From: a virus
Reading direction: 5' to 3' (one strand)
DNA length: 39,050 nucleotides
Virus record (IMG/VR): IMGVR_UViG_3300031707_000061
Coordinates: 1 to 39,050 of that record
In this document: positions 7,631 to 16,364 of the stretch, in pieces
Layout of the letters: each line of letters starts with the position of its first letter
How positions within the stretch are numbered: the first letter of the stretch is position 1
Program-made: the position numbers and the translations under genes
The notes under the pieces: generated by a model
What the model was told of the DNA's origin: nothing
Databases searched by the model: none
What the model saw: only the letters and a program-made list of their open reading frames with translations

Positions 7631-7885
7631 ATGGTCAAAAAACAGATTGAGATCAGCGGAAATGCGGTCTACCGTTTCTGCGGGAACGGGCAGGGCATTC
7701 CCGGCCTGCCGCATGAAGTGAGCGCGGAGCAGGCCAAGGAGCTAGGCCTGCTGGAGGTTCTGCAGGCCGCCATAAAGAACGGAAACTACAGCCCCACCCC
7801 TGGCCCCTCCCCATTTGCGGGAGCGGCAAATGGGGAGGGGAAAACCACGTCCATAACCAAGCCGCCTCGGCTAGAAGGAGAGTAA
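7631..7885 (+). CDS. Small hypothetical protein with palindrome-encoded tail
   Basis: An 84-residue protein. The first ~55 residues ('QIEISGNAVYRFCGNGQGIPGLPHEVSAEQAKELGLLEVLQAAI') form a small alpha/beta unit resembling the 1593-1850 product in layout. The C-terminal ~30 residues are Pro/Gly-rich and are encoded by a family A palindrome (7804-7840) plus a family B fragment, so the original stop was probably lost to insertion of the palindrome. It lies immediately before the tail tube gene, with only 3 bases between stop and next ATG. Function unknown. Confidence 0.65.
   Translation: MVKKQIEISGNAVYRFCGNGQGIPGLPHEVSAEQAKELGLLEVLQAAIKNGNYSPTPGPSPFAGAANGEGKTTSITKPPRLEGE
7804..7840. repeat. G/C-rich palindrome, family A, inside a CDS
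   Basis: A perfect 15-base inverted repeat: CCCCTCCCCATTTGC (7804-7818) and GCAAATGGGGAGGGG (7826-7840) with a 7-base loop. It is translated as part of the 7631-7885 protein. Confidence 0.9.
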
Positions 7886-7888
7886 AAA

Positions 7889-8890
7889 ATGGGCGAACGA
7901 TCGTTCAAGAAAATACAGTACGGCAAGGAGTTAAAGACCGCCAAAGGCACCCCTGTGGCGGCCACCAGCATGTTCCTGGGCGATGCGGACGTTCCCAGCG
8001 ACCGGAAGTACATGTACCCGTCCTACAACCTGGCGGTGCGGGCGAGGGCGTCCGAGCCCCACCTGTACCAGCAGTTGGTGGACGGTTTCACCCTGACCAT
8101 CGGCAACGGCTATTTCCAGGTCCTGCCGATGGTGCTCAGCATGCTGCTGAAGGGCGATATCACCGCGGTCGTGCACACCTCCGGCCAGAGCGATTACGAC
8201 TGGCCGTTCACGCCATCCATGACGGCCACGAACGCACAGGACGCGATGACCTTCGAGGTCGGCGACGACGTGCAGGCGTACCAATTGGCCTACGTGATGG
8301 CCAAAAAGCTCACCATTGCGGGTGGGATGGGCGAGGATCAGGCCGTCAAGATCTCGGCGGATTGCTTCGCCAAGTCGGTCGTCCCCGCCACGTTCACCGC
8401 CTCGCTGACCATTCCGACCATCGAGCCGATGGTGGCCAACAAGACCGCGCTCTATATCGATGCGCTTTGGGCGAATAAAGGCACCACCCTGAAGGCCGGC
8501 CTGCTGCGGGACTTCAGTCTGGAGATCATCTCCGGCCTGCACCCCAAATTTCACGGCGGCGCATTGACGCTGGATGCACACGGCGAGACCTACATCGACG
8601 CCATGCTGAAGATGACGCTGGAAGGGAATTCGGTGGCGGACGGCTACTATGATGCCATGCAAGCCAAAACGCCGATGGCCATCCAATTGAATATCCTCGG
8701 GTCGCAGATCGGCAGCGGGCAGACCCACTGGCTGAAAGCCGCCCTGTGGGGCGTCTTCGACGATATTCAGCCGATGGGAAGCGAAGCCGACGGCGACAAC
8801 CTGCACGTGGCCCTGTTCCACGGGCTGTACGGCATCACCGGGGCGCAGATCCTGGCGGTGGACGTATGCACCAACAAAGCCACGCTTTAG
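7889..8890 (+). CDS. Major tail tube protein
   Basis: A 333-residue protein. The sequence has the pattern of siphovirus tail tube proteins: an N-terminal 'KKIQYGKELKTAKGTPVAATSMFLGDADVPSDRKYMYPSYN'-type opening (quoted in parts), Gly- and Thr-rich beta-strands through the centre ('FTLTIGNGYFQVLPMVLSMLL', 'LTIAGGMGEDQAVKIS') and a long C-terminal strand region. Its position before the frameshifted chaperone genes and the tape measure gene is diagnostic. It forms the tail channel. SD GAAGGAGAG precedes ATG. Confidence 0.8.
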   Translation: MGERSFKKIQYGKELKTAKGTPVAATSMFLGDADVPSDRKYMYPSYNLAVRARASEPHLYQQLVDGFTLTIGNGYFQVLPMVLSMLLKGDITAVVHTSGQSDYDWPFTPSMTATNAQDAMTFEVGDDVQAYQLAYVMAKKLTIAGGMGEDQAVKISADCFAKSVVPATFTASLTIPTIEPMVANKTALYIDALWANKGTTLKAGLLRDFSLEIISGLHPKFHGGALTLDAHGETYIDAMLKMTLEGNSVADGYYDAMQAKTPMAIQLNILGSQIGSGQTHWLKAALWGVFDDIQPMGSEADGDNLHVALFHGLYGITGAQILAVDVCTNKATL

Positions 8891-8906
8891 TAGCCGTCGG
8901 CTACTA
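8888..8906. repeat. Short hairpin, family D
   Basis: TAGTAGCC (8888-8895) pairs perfectly with GGCTACTA (8899-8906), with a 3-base loop. The stop codon of the tail tube gene is inside the stem. A related hairpin is at 9667-9687. Confidence 0.75.
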
Positions 8907-8929
8907 TGATATAGCCAAGGACGGTCAGC

Positions 8930-9457
8930 ATGAAATATAAGAACCCAAAGGTTTTGAGCTTCCTGCCGTTGCAGGAATATGCCCCGAATGAACCTGAGCT
9001 GGCCGGGGTGGGCCTGTACGTATGGGTAGACCCGCCCCGCTCGGCGCTGCTGGAGTTCGATCAGCTCAACCGGGATTACGGCAAAGAGCTCGATAAACTG
9101 GCGGCCAAGATGAGCGGCCAGGCGGTCAAGAAAGCCAGCCCGGCCGAGCGCATATTGATCTGGATGCGCGCCCGGGAAAAGCGTTCGCAGGATAGCCATT
9201 TCAAGAGCGCCACCGAGAGCTACCGCCGGTCGCTATATGCCTGGTACGCGCGCCTATGGTCGCAATCGCCGGACGCCGAAACGCACTGGAGCGTGGAAGA
9301 GCTGGAAAAGACCAGCGATACCAACCCGCACCTGTACGAGTGGCTGTGCACCAGCTCCTGGGCGTTGATCGAGCAGCACCGGGCAGACGTAAAAAAAGGC
9401 TATCGGGGTCCGTCGGAGAAATTGCCCGCACCGGCCGCACCGGCGACCCCGTCCTAG
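8930..9457 (+). CDS. Tail assembly chaperone (gpG-like)
   Basis: A 175-residue protein, the zero-frame product at the position of lambda gpG. The sequence is charged and largely helical ('RSALLEFDQLNRDYGKELDKL', 'SPAERILIWMRAREKRSQDSHF'), ending in an Ala/Pro tail read beyond the slippery site. Tail chaperones of this kind bind the tape measure protein and recruit tube subunits; they are absent from the mature virion. The identification rests on synteny and on the -1 frameshift site near the 3' end. Start ATG has weak SD AAGGACGGTC. Confidence 0.75.
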   Translation: MKYKNPKVLSFLPLQEYAPNEPELAGVGLYVWVDPPRSALLEFDQLNRDYGKELDKLAAKMSGQAVKKASPAERILIWMRAREKRSQDSHFKSATESYRRSLYAWYARLWSQSPDAETHWSVEELEKTSDTNPHLYEWLCTSSWALIEQHRADVKKGYRGPSEKLPAPAAPATPS

Positions 9458-9666
9458 CCGCCTTCTACCTGGCGCAGCACGTCAATGCCGCCGCGGGCGG
9501 GATGGTGGTCGCGCCCTGGGAAGTGTACGACCTGCCCGAGGAATGGTTGGAAGGGGCGCGGGCGCTCACCACGCGTGTGGACAAGGCCAAAAAAGCGCAC
9601 TCAGTCATTGACCAGCGCCTGGCCTCCTGGCAGGCCAACCACCCGGCCTATCAAAAGCACTTGTAG
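8930..9666 (+). CDS. Tail assembly chaperone -1 frameshift fusion (gpGT-like)
   Basis: This is the predicted extended form. Ribosomes read frame 2 to the heptamer A_AAA_AAA (9391-9397), slip back one base and continue as '...KKRLSGSVGEIARTG', then 'DPVLAAFYLAQHVNAAAGGMVVAPWEVYDLPEEWLEGARAL' (given in part) to the stop at 9664-9666, giving about 245 residues. The downstream frame has no convincing start or SD of its own, and the layout matches gpG/gpGT of lambda-like tails. The T part is thought to contact tail tube subunits. Confidence 0.8.
9391..9451 (+). promoter_or_regulatory. Programmed -1 ribosomal frameshift site
   Basis: The slippery heptamer A AAA AAA at 9391-9397 is in exactly the required register (zero-frame codons AAA 9392-9394 and AAA 9395-9397). 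Seven bases downstream, CGGGGTC (9404-9410) can pair with GACCCCG (9445-9451), closing a stem with further GC pairing inside. This could act as the stimulatory structure. Confidence 0.85.
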
Positions 9667-9687
9667 TGGTAGCCGACTGCGCTACCA
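9667..9687. repeat. Short hairpin, family D
   Basis: TGGTAGC (9667-9673) pairs with GCTACCA (9681-9687), just after the stop of the frameshift product and before the tape measure start. It resembles the hairpin at 8888-8906. Confidence 0.7.
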
Positions 9688-9706
9688 TCATAGATAGAGA
9701 TTGACG

Positions 9707-12181
9707 ATGGCTCAAAAAGTTTTCAACATCATCATCAAGTTGCTCAAAGAGGGCGGCGCGGACAAAGAAACCGTCAGCGGGCTGATCGATATCAAGAACG
9801 CCCTGGTCACGGGCGCGGCCATCGCGGGTACGTTTGCCGTCGCGTATAAAACGGTGGACAAGGTGCTGGATGAAACGGTGGGGAAATTCGCCACCTACGC
9901 CGCCGGTGTGGACGTCTTCCACTCGGCCTTGACCACCACGACCGAGGAAGCAAGCCGCCTGATCCAGGTGGCGGACGATTTCGGCATCTCCGCCGAGGAG
10001 ATGCAGAAATCCATGTTCCGGGCCGTTAAGGAAGGCATGGAGCCGACCATCGAGGGGCTGGCCGGCATGGCCGACGAATACAACGCACTAGCCACTCCGC
10101 AGGAGAAGGCCGATTTCCTGGTGAAGAACTTCGGCAAGAGCAGCCAGGAGCTGACCCGCCTGCTGGGCGAGGGCGGGCAGGCCATCCGCGACCGGGCGGC
10201 GGCGGTATCCGAGGGCCTGGTGATGGACGAGGCTGCCATCCAAAAGGCGCGCGATTACGCATTTGCGCAGGATGAGCTAAATGATTCCATTGATGGATAC
10301 AAGATAGCAATGGGGGAGCGCTTCATACCCGCAATAACCGCGGGGATCGTATCGATGACAGACGCGGCGACGGCGAACCAACTATATACACGAGCGATGG
10401 AGCTCGGGATAGACGTTGGGCGAAACATGGGGACTGGAATGGTGGCAGTGAATGGAGTGCTTGTTGACCAGACTGAGTTATTGAGGCTGGTGAAGATAGC
10501 TGAAGAGGAAGCTGCGGATGCCGCTTACTATCTAGCCGGCGGCGACGACGAGGCTGCGCGCTCACTGGCTAAAATGGCTACGGGGCTAAAGGATGCCGGG
10601 GATGCGGCCGGGATGACGGATGAAGAATTTAATACTCTATATCGGACCATTGGGACTTTGCAGAAAATCACCGACGATTACAACACGACACAGGGCGAAT
10701 TGGTCACAAAGCAGGGTGAGATTATAACGGCGATCGACCTGGCGATTTCGCAGGGTTATAGTCCGGCGGGGACAAAAATACAGGGATTAAAGACCGATTT
10801 AGAGAATGTCAATACCGAGCTGGAGAATAATGCGAAGGCCTTCGAAGACAATAGCAAAAGGGCTATTTTTGCCATGATCGCTTCCGCTGCCGCAGCGGAC
10901 AGTTGGCAGGCGGGCGAATTCGATGCGCTTATGGGCGTGGCTGAGGCGTGGGGGATTTATAGCCCAGAGGTAGTAACTCAGGCGAAAAATATCCAGGACG
11001 CATTAGATGATGTTGACTCCTCGAACCTGGGTGACATACAGGGATATGCCGAATGGATGATTGCACACCCGAACATTAGTCAATCATTTGATATCTGGGT
11101 AACCACCCATGAAAACATAGAATACACATACACGGGCGCGGGATGTTTTATTGCCGGAACTCTAGTGACCCTGGCCAGCGGGGACCTAAAACCCATCGAG
11201 GAAATCCGGGTCGGCGAGTGGGTTTTGTCGTGGAATATCAAAACGGACGAGCAAATCAAGGCCGAAGTTTGCAAGGTTTTCCATCACGCTGCGGACATAA
11301 TGTCCGGTTTTATCTTGGTCAACAATACGCTGGGCATAACGCCAGAACACAGCATATTCGTAAATGGCCATTGGGCAAAAGCTGGTCGGCTGCATTTAGG
11401 CGATAGCTTAATGGACATGAACGGCCAGACGATAATCATCAAAAAACTCGAATGGATCGAAAATCGGCAGCCGGTGTACAACCTGCACACCAGACACAAA
11501 ACGCATAACTACTTTGCGGGAGGCGTATTAGTACATAATACCCAGGCGAAAATGAAAATGGCTGCCGATTATGGCAGATTGAGCAATACTGGTAGATTGA
11601 CTGACTATGGTCGCAATATGCGCAGTGGCGGGAAGCCGCTTCAATTACCTAGCGGGTTTGAACTGATCAACGGCGAAATTCGGAGCGGAGGCAAACCAAT
11701 ACAAACTGGCATACCAATAAGTGAATTAATAACCAATTTGATCGGTGGGGGTAATGGACGCCCCATTGATGTTTCGATCTCGCAGCAAAACATACAGGAC
11801 TTAGCCAGTGCTATAGGTTTCGAGATTGAAGCATTGAGAGGCGCTGAGGTTAGAACCCCGCCGCTGGCGGGAGACTATGGTCACATAGGCGAAATTCGAA
11901 GCGGAGGCAAGCCGATACAAATCCCTGCTGGACCGGAAAGATATACTAGGGCACAGAATGGCGGCGATTTTTGGGTGCAGAAACCTACATTCTTCCTGGC
12001 CGGGGAGGCCGGGCCGGAGCGGGCCACGTTCACGCCGCAGGGCAGCGCACCGGCCAACGCGCCCGAGATGGGGCGGCTGATGAGCGCCGTCGCCTCTCAA
12101 ACCGTCCAACTACGTTCCCTTCAAAGCGCCCTCGAGGACATGCCCGGGCTTTTTGCGGCCGAGATCCAGAAGCGGATGTAA
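9707..12181 (+). CDS. Tape measure protein interrupted by a mini-intein
   Basis: An 824-residue precursor. The N-terminal 300 residues are Ala-rich helical ('[51 protein letters not shown]' type, quoted loosely), matching short siphovirus tape measures. The C-terminus carries '[29 protein letters not shown]', shown here only as the tape-measure hallmark 'GEAGPER'. Residues 480-611 form a Hint/intein domain; excision would leave about 692 residues. Three 'RSGGKP(L/I)Q' repeats follow the intein. DNA from about 10260 to 11960 is AT-richer than the flanks, which suggests a mosaic middle. ATG at 9707 is chosen; a TTG at 9701 is also in frame. Confidence 0.85.
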   Translation: MAQKVFNIIIKLLKEGGADKETVSGLIDIKNALVTGAAIAGTFAVAYKTVDKVLDETVGKFATYAAGVDVFHSALTTTTEEASRLIQVADDFGISAEEMQKSMFRAVKEGMEPTIEGLAGMADEYNALATPQEKADFLVKNFGKSSQELTRLLGEGGQAIRDRAAAVSEGLVMDEAAIQKARDYAFAQDELNDSIDGYKIAMGERFIPAITAGIVSMTDAATANQLYTRAMELGIDVGRNMGTGMVAVNGVLVDQTELLRLVKIAEEEAADAAYYLAGGDDEAARSLAKMATGLKDAGDAAGMTDEEFNTLYRTIGTLQKITDDYNTTQGELVTKQGEIITAIDLAISQGYSPAGTKIQGLKTDLENVNTELENNAKAFEDNSKRAIFAMIASAAAADSWQAGEFDALMGVAEAWGIYSPEVVTQAKNIQDALDDVDSSNLGDIQGYAEWMIAHPNISQSFDIWVTTHENIEYTYTGAGCFIAGTLVTLASGDLKPIEEIRVGEWVLSWNIKTDEQIKAEVCKVFHHAADIMSGFILVNNTLGITPEHSIFVNGHWAKAGRLHLGDSLMDMNGQTIIIKKLEWIENRQPVYNLHTRHKTHNYFAGGVLVHNTQAKMKMAADYGRLSNTGRLTDYGRNMRSGGKPLQLPSGFELINGEIRSGGKPIQTGIPISELITNLIGGGNGRPIDVSISQQNIQDLASAIGFEIEALRGAEVRTPPLAGDYGHIGEIRSGGKPIQIPAGPERYTRAQNGGDFWVQKPTFFLAGEAGPERATFTPQGSAPANAPEMGRLMSAVASQTVQLRSLQSALEDMPGLFAAEIQKRM
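11144..11539 (+). mobile_element. Mini-intein / bacterial intein-like (Hint) element in the tape measure gene
   Basis: Exactly 132 codons. It starts with Cys in '[21 protein letters not shown]' (splicing block A, first part), has block B '[10 protein letters not shown]' with the conserved T..H, block F-like '[17 protein letters not shown]', and ends 'VLVHN' followed by Thr as first C-extein residue. Cys1, block B His, penultimate His and terminal Asn are all present, so splicing or at least cleavage is chemically possible. There is no endonuclease domain. The N-extein ends 'YTYTGAG'. It resembles BIL type A / Hint domains. Confidence 0.88.
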
Positions 12182-12203
12182 ACCGACCGAGTAGGAGCTG
12201 CGC

Positions 12204-13637
12204 ATGGAAACCTTCACCTGGAAACTCGAGCTAAAACTGGATGGCGTCAACTGGACCGACTGCACATCCGACGTAGCCCTGGCGGACGGTGCCATCGAAG
12301 TTACGGGCGGATTTCAGTCCACCTCGCTGGTGGACCTGCTGGCCAATCCCGGCTCGATCTCGTGGGTGTTCGACAACTCCGCGGCCAACTCGGCAAAAAA
12401 GGCCGGGTACTACACACCCGGGCATACCAACTGCCGAACTGGATTTGCCGAGAACCTCCCCGTGCGCTACAGCGAACTCTACGATAGTATCACAACCTAC
12501 CAGGGAGTATATTGGCTGCAGAAACCGATCCCAAGCCCCGGGGTGTTTGGTGAAGCGATCACTCGCTGCCGCGCCGTTGACTGGCTGGGATTGATGACAG
12601 GCGTGAACCTGCCGATTATACTCATTCAAACTAATCAAAGAGCCGATCAATTGCTCACCACCCTGTTGGCGGCCACCACCACCCAGCCGGCGGGCACCGA
12701 TTTCGATACCGGCGATAGCACCTTTTACAAATCCTTCGATACCGATTTTGTGGAAAAAGACACGGTCTATTCCATTTTGAGCAAGATCGCCCGCTCGGAA
12801 TATGGCCGTATCTTCCTCCAGCCAAGCACAGGCGGCGGCGGGGTGCTGACCTTCGAGCGGCGCGGCGCGGATGCAGCCAACACCACCCCCCTGGGTACGA
12901 TATCGAACGTGATGGAGGATGTGGAGATGCTCAACAACGCCGAGCAGGTTTACGACCGCGTCCATGTGGTGGTTTATCCCATAGAAATTAATACCAGTGA
13001 TTATATTATTGCCTTTATGCATTCCCATCTTCCTCTGGCAGCGTACCAGGAAAGAAAATTTGTAGTCTATTATTCGGAAGGCATCAACGGAGGCCGGTTC
13101 TCAGCGCAGATGGCCTACACTCCGCCGCAATATACCTACTATTTTGGCACGGTGAACGATGATTATTCCGACGATCTGCATGACGCCCTATTATTCACGG
13201 GGTCGGTCTTCGGGGCGAACGCCATGCTGATGGATATTACCAACAACGGCGCGACAGCCGGATTTTTTAACTTTTACGGGTTAAAAGGTCAACGCTACGA
13301 CCGTTTCACCCCCTACACCAAGGAGGCCGGGACAGGCGGCCTGCGCGTCCTGACGGTAGACATGGCCTACGAGAGCAACCAGGCAATGGCCGATTCTCTC
13401 GCTGCGATCCTGCAGCCCATCGCCAGCAGTAACACCAAGCGGCCCTGCCGGGTGAAATTCCATGCCAACAAATCGGCGGCCTTGATGGCGGCCGCCCAGA
13501 CCGGCCTGATCTCCACCCGTTGGACGATCGCCGAGACCCAGACCGCCCTAAACAGCGACTTTTTCATCGCCGGGACCAAGCGGAGCGTCGGCCCGGGCAA
13601 CAAGCTGGACGTAGAGTGGCTGATGAGGCCGGTGTAG
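12204..13637 (+). CDS. Tail hub / distal tail-type protein
   Basis: A 477-residue protein directly after the tape measure and before the endolysin, the position of distal tail and hub proteins. The N-terminus ('TWKLELKLDGVNWTDCTSDVAL') resembles the first beta domain of hub-like proteins found in Gram-positive and environmental phages. A helical segment near residues 145-200 ('RADQLLTTLLAA', 'TVYSILSKIARSEYGRIF') matches the phage late control gene D-type hub domain. The C-terminal region is beta-rich. Start ATG has SD GAGTAGGAGCTG. The assignment is structural and by synteny. Confidence 0.65.
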   Translation: METFTWKLELKLDGVNWTDCTSDVALADGAIEVTGGFQSTSLVDLLANPGSISWVFDNSAANSAKKAGYYTPGHTNCRTGFAENLPVRYSELYDSITTYQGVYWLQKPIPSPGVFGEAITRCRAVDWLGLMTGVNLPIILIQTNQRADQLLTTLLAATTTQPAGTDFDTGDSTFYKSFDTDFVEKDTVYSILSKIARSEYGRIFLQPSTGGGGVLTFERRGADAANTTPLGTISNVMEDVEMLNNAEQVYDRVHVVVYPIEINTSDYIIAFMHSHLPLAAYQERKFVVYYSEGINGGRFSAQMAYTPPQYTYYFGTVNDDYSDDLHDALLFTGSVFGANAMLMDITNNGATAGFFNFYGLKGQRYDRFTPYTKEAGTGGLRVLTVDMAYESNQAMADSLAAILQPIASSNTKRPCRVKFHANKSAALMAAAQTGLISTRWTIAETQTALNSDFFIAGTKRSVGPGNKLDVEWLMRPV

Positions 13638-13655
13638 AAGACAGGAGATAAAAAC

Positions 13656-14486
13656 ATGAACAGGGCACATGGTGTGGATTTATCCCATTGGGATGGCAGT
13701 TTCGACCCCGCCAAAGCAAGCGGGCGGATCGGTTTCGCCATCATGAAAGTCAGCGAGGGCCTGGTGAAGGATCCTGCGTTTGCGGCCATCTGGTCGGGGG
13801 TCGAAAAGGTGACCGTGCGCGGAGCGTATCACTATCTGCGCTCCGGCTGGGATTGGAAACAACAGGCGGATAAATTCTGGAATATCGTCCAGGATTACCC
13901 GTTCAACCTGTACGCGCTGGACTTCGAAGGCATTGGCAACGTGATGGATGCAAAGTTCGCGAACATGGCGCACCTGTGGATGGACTACATCCAGGAGAAG
14001 GCGGCCGGCAGGCCGGTCTTGCTGTACACCAATCCGACCCACTACGACGCGGATCTGTCTCCTTATGGCGACTGGATGAAGGATTACCCGCTTTGGATCG
14101 CCCAATACTGGACCACCAACGTGGGGCCGACCAGAGAGCCTGCCCTGCCCAAGAAACGCAAGGCCGGGGACTGGCACATATACCAGTACGCCAGCGAGAT
14201 CAATTATGCCGGCCACGGCCAGGAGTATGGGACCGGATCAAAGAGTGTTGACCTGAACGTGTTCAACGGCACGGTCGCCGACATGCGCACCTGGCTGAGG
14301 CTGCAAGAGCCTGCGGCCGAGCCGCCGGCCATAACGTTGTTCGAGTTGATTCAAAACCAAAATGAAGCGCCAATCCGGCTGGACGAATTGAGGCGGATGG
14401 CGGCTTATATCGAGAATCGGAAAGTGCAGTTGGCCGAAGGTGCCGAAGATGCCGGCACCCCACGGCCGGCACCTTCGGCAACCTAA
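13656..14486 (+). CDS. GH25-family muramidase endolysin
   Basis: A 276-residue protein with a glycoside hydrolase family 25 domain at about residues 4-210: 'GVDLSHWDG' (Asp8), 'YALDFEG' with the catalytic pair region Asp89/Glu91, 'PLWIAQYW', and the closing 'DWHIYQYAS...KSVDLNVFNG'. It cleaves the MurNAc-GlcNAc bond of peptidoglycan. No signal peptide is present, so export depends on the holin encoded downstream. The C-terminal 60 residues lack a recognised cell-wall-binding repeat; they contain 'LFELIQNQNEAPIRLDELRRM' and end in Pro/Ala-rich sequence. SD GGAGATAAAAAC is optimal. Confidence 0.93.
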   Translation: MNRAHGVDLSHWDGSFDPAKASGRIGFAIMKVSEGLVKDPAFAAIWSGVEKVTVRGAYHYLRSGWDWKQQADKFWNIVQDYPFNLYALDFEGIGNVMDAKFANMAHLWMDYIQEKAAGRPVLLYTNPTHYDADLSPYGDWMKDYPLWIAQYWTTNVGPTREPALPKKRKAGDWHIYQYASEINYAGHGQEYGTGSKSVDLNVFNGTVADMRTWLRLQEPAAEPPAITLFELIQNQNEAPIRLDELRRMAAYIENRKVQLAEGAEDAGTPRPAPSAT

Positions 14487-14498
14487 CGGGAGGCTAGT

Positions 14499-14795
14499 AT
14501 GGTAAATGGCAATGATGGCACGGATATTCTCATCCAACAGATCGACGAGTTTCTGTCTAAAGGAACCTCACAGATAAAACAGAAAGATGCTCTTTGCCTG
14601 GTCCTGGCGACCACGCGTGCCGTGCTGCAGCAGGTAACCACCGAACGCAAGCGGGTGGATAAGCTCAAGGAACGGGTAGAAATCATGTGGCCGGCCTATC
14701 GCGTGATGATCTGGCTAGGGGCCGTCCTGGGCATATCTGTCATCACTTTACTATTCAGTCTTGCCACCGGCCAGGCGATGATCATCATCAAGTAG
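14499..14795 (+). CDS. XhlA-like small membrane protein of the lysis cassette
   Basis: A 98-residue protein. Residues 1-66 form an amphipathic, probably coiled-coil region ('ALCLVLATTRAVLQQVTTERKRVDKLKERVEIMWP'), followed by one transmembrane helix at about 70-93 ('VMIWLGAVLGISVITLLFSLATG'). The layout resembles haemolysin XhlA proteins, which pair with holins. It lies between the endolysin and holin genes. SD GGGAGGCTAGT. The role in lysis is inferred. Confidence 0.65.
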   Translation: MVNGNDGTDILIQQIDEFLSKGTSQIKQKDALCLVLATTRAVLQQVTTERKRVDKLKERVEIMWPAYRVMIWLGAVLGISVITLLFSLATGQAMIIIK

Positions 14796-14834
14796 GTTCT
14801 GCGGTTCAGCGGGACCATAAGAAAGGAGAAAAAA

Positions 14835-15128
14835 ATGCCCACAACTGATCTGATGTCGTTTCTTCAATGGCTGATTTACTCAGGCGGCTCGATCCTGATC
14901 GGCTCATGGATTCTGGAGCATATTTCCGCCTATATAGACCTGCCAATCGACGCCAAGAAGCTGATTGCGATCGCAGTCAACGTGGCTCTCTCGCTCGGTT
15001 TCTATGCCATCCTGGTCTACGTCCCGGCGGACATAATGGCTTCTCTGGCCCCTTGGTTCACCATTGCGGCAGGGACGGTGGTCTTATATGCAGGAGGTCA
15101 GGTCGTTCACCGATTGACAAAGCCATAA
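14835..15128 (+). CDS. Holin (candidate)
   Basis: A 97-residue protein with three hydrophobic segments: about 8-27 ('LQWLIYSGGSILIGSWILEH'), 42-66 ('LIAIAVNVALSLGFYAILVYV') and 70-90 ('MASLAPWFTIAAGTVVLYAGG'). It has a short basic C-terminus 'HRLTKP'. Size, topology and position next to the GH25 endolysin make it the likely pore former that releases the endolysin. SD AAAGGAGAAAAAA before ATG is strong. Confidence 0.75.
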   Translation: MPTTDLMSFLQWLIYSGGSILIGSWILEHISAYIDLPIDAKKLIAIAVNVALSLGFYAILVYVPADIMASLAPWFTIAAGTVVLYAGGQVVHRLTKP

Positions 15129-15159
15129 AGAGAAACCTTCCTCTAGTTCACAACATGCA

Positions 15160-15181
15160 GGAGCGGGGCAAAACCCGCTCC
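15160..15181. repeat. GC-rich hairpin after the holin gene
   Basis: GGAGCGGG (15160-15167) pairs with CCCGCTCC (15174-15181). There is no T-tract, so termination is unlikely to be strong; it could be an mRNA 3'-end stabiliser. Confidence 0.6.
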
Positions 15182-15192
15182 CGGCGCGAATA

Positions 15193-15504
15193 TTGAAAAT
15201 ATACATTGCAGGCCCCTACTCTGGCGGAGATCCGATCGCCAATGTCCGGCGCGCAATTCATGCTGCGGATGCACTTGCGGCCCTGGGGCGTGTTCCCTAT
15301 GTTCCCCATCTCACCCACTTCTGGCAACAGATCAGCCCGCACCGGTACGAGTTCTGGTTGGATTACGACACGCACTGGCTGGAGCTATGCGATGCGGTTT
15401 ACCGGATCGAAGGGGCAAGCCCGGGGGCTGACCGGGAAGTAAGACGGGCCGTGGAAGTGGGGATGCCGGTCTACTATTCGCTCGAAGAGCTGGAGGCAAT
15501 TTGA
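15193..15504 (+). CDS. DUF4406 / nucleoside 2-deoxyribosyltransferase-like protein
   Basis: A 103-residue protein. The opening 'MKIYIAGPYSGGDPIANVRRAIHAADAL' (given in part) and later 'DAVYRIEGASPGADREVRRAVEVGMPVYYSLEEL' are the nucleotide-binding pattern of the DUF4406 and nucleoside deoxyribosyltransferase family. The 'GAS.GAD.E' segment contains the position of the family's catalytic Glu. A role in nucleotide salvage or modification of free nucleosides is inferred. The reading frame begins with TTG at 15193 without a clear SD, so the start is uncertain. It overlaps the next gene by 4 bases. Confidence 0.7.
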   Translation: MKIYIAGPYSGGDPIANVRRAIHAADALAALGRVPYVPHLTHFWQQISPHRYEFWLDYDTHWLELCDAVYRIEGASPGADREVRRAVEVGMPVYYSLEELEAI

Positions 15505-16364
15505 AACGAACCATCCTGGCAATATGCTCCGACCTGCACGGTGGTCATCGCCACGGCCTGCTCAACCCCGAAACGCTCCTGGATGAGATTGATGAGAGAG
15601 GGAATATCATCGAACAATATCATCCCCCGCTCAATAAAATCCAGGAGTACCTGTGGGAAAAGTATACAAACTGGCTCAGCGAAGCCTTCGACTACGCCAA
15701 AAGGGACGAGGTTGTTTTTGTACTGAACGGCGATCTGACTGCCGGGAACAAATACAAACAACTGCTCGTCTCTGACCGCTTGGCAGACCAGATCATCATT
15801 GGCGAGGCAAATGCCGCCCCGATCTATGCCAGAAAGCCAAAGGCAGTCAGGCTGATCAAAGGGACGGGAGCGCACGTATTCGACAACGGCAGCGCGGAGA
15901 TCCTGATCGCCACGCTGCTGAAGGCAGCCTATCCCAAGACCTCGACGCGGGTTTACGACCATGCGCTGATGGAAATCGGCGGAGTGGATGTGGACATCTC
16001 CCACCACGGCCCGCCGACGGGATCCAGGGAATGGTTGAAAGGCAATGAAGCCCGGTACTACTTGCGCAGCCTGATGCTGCAAGAGATCGTTGTGGGGAAC
16101 ATCCCGCCCAGGCTGGTCTTCCGGGGTCATTACCACGACTTTATCGAGGAAACGCTGAAAATAAAACATGATGGGGAATGGTACACCAGTACGTTGGTGA
16201 TCACCCCATCGCTGACCTTCATAACCGATTACGCGCGCATGGTAATGCGCAGCCCCAATCGTGTCACGCACGGGATCGTGCTGGCCGAGCTCATTGATGG
16301 TGAACTGCTGAGAGTGGTGCCAATGCTACAGACCGTTGACATACGGTCCAAGGAGTCCTTATGA
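15501..16364 (+). CDS. Calcineurin-like metallophosphoesterase
   Basis: A 287-residue protein. It has metallophosphoesterase motifs in order: 'SDLHGG' (residues 10-15), 'LNGDLT' (about 74-79), 'GTGAHVFDNGS' in place of the GNH motif (about 120-130), 'DISHHGPP' (about 170) and 'RGHYHDF' (about 210). These residues bind two metal ions and hydrolyse phosphoesters. The substrate is unknown; relatives act on nucleic acids or cyclic nucleotides. The N of the canonical GNH motif is changed to T-G-A-H, so the active site may be atypical. TTG start, overlapping the previous stop (TTGA). It is coupled to the next gene by ATGA. Confidence 0.8.
   Translation: MKRTILAICSDLHGGHRHGLLNPETLLDEIDERGNIIEQYHPPLNKIQEYLWEKYTNWLSEAFDYAKRDEVVFVLNGDLTAGNKYKQLLVSDRLADQIIIGEANAAPIYARKPKAVRLIKGTGAHVFDNGSAEILIATLLKAAYPKTSTRVYDHALMEIGGVDVDISHHGPPTGSREWLKGNEARYYLRSLMLQEIVVGNIPPRLVFRGHYHDFIEETLKIKHDGEWYTSTLVITPSLTFITDYARMVMRSPNRVTHGIVLAELIDGELLRVVPMLQTVDIRSKESL

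Noticed and set aside
7931-9199. 422-codon open frame on the minus strand
   Set aside because: It is fully antisense to the tail tube and chaperone genes, rich in Arg/His/Gly low-complexity sequence and without SD; it is a by-product of GC-rich codons.
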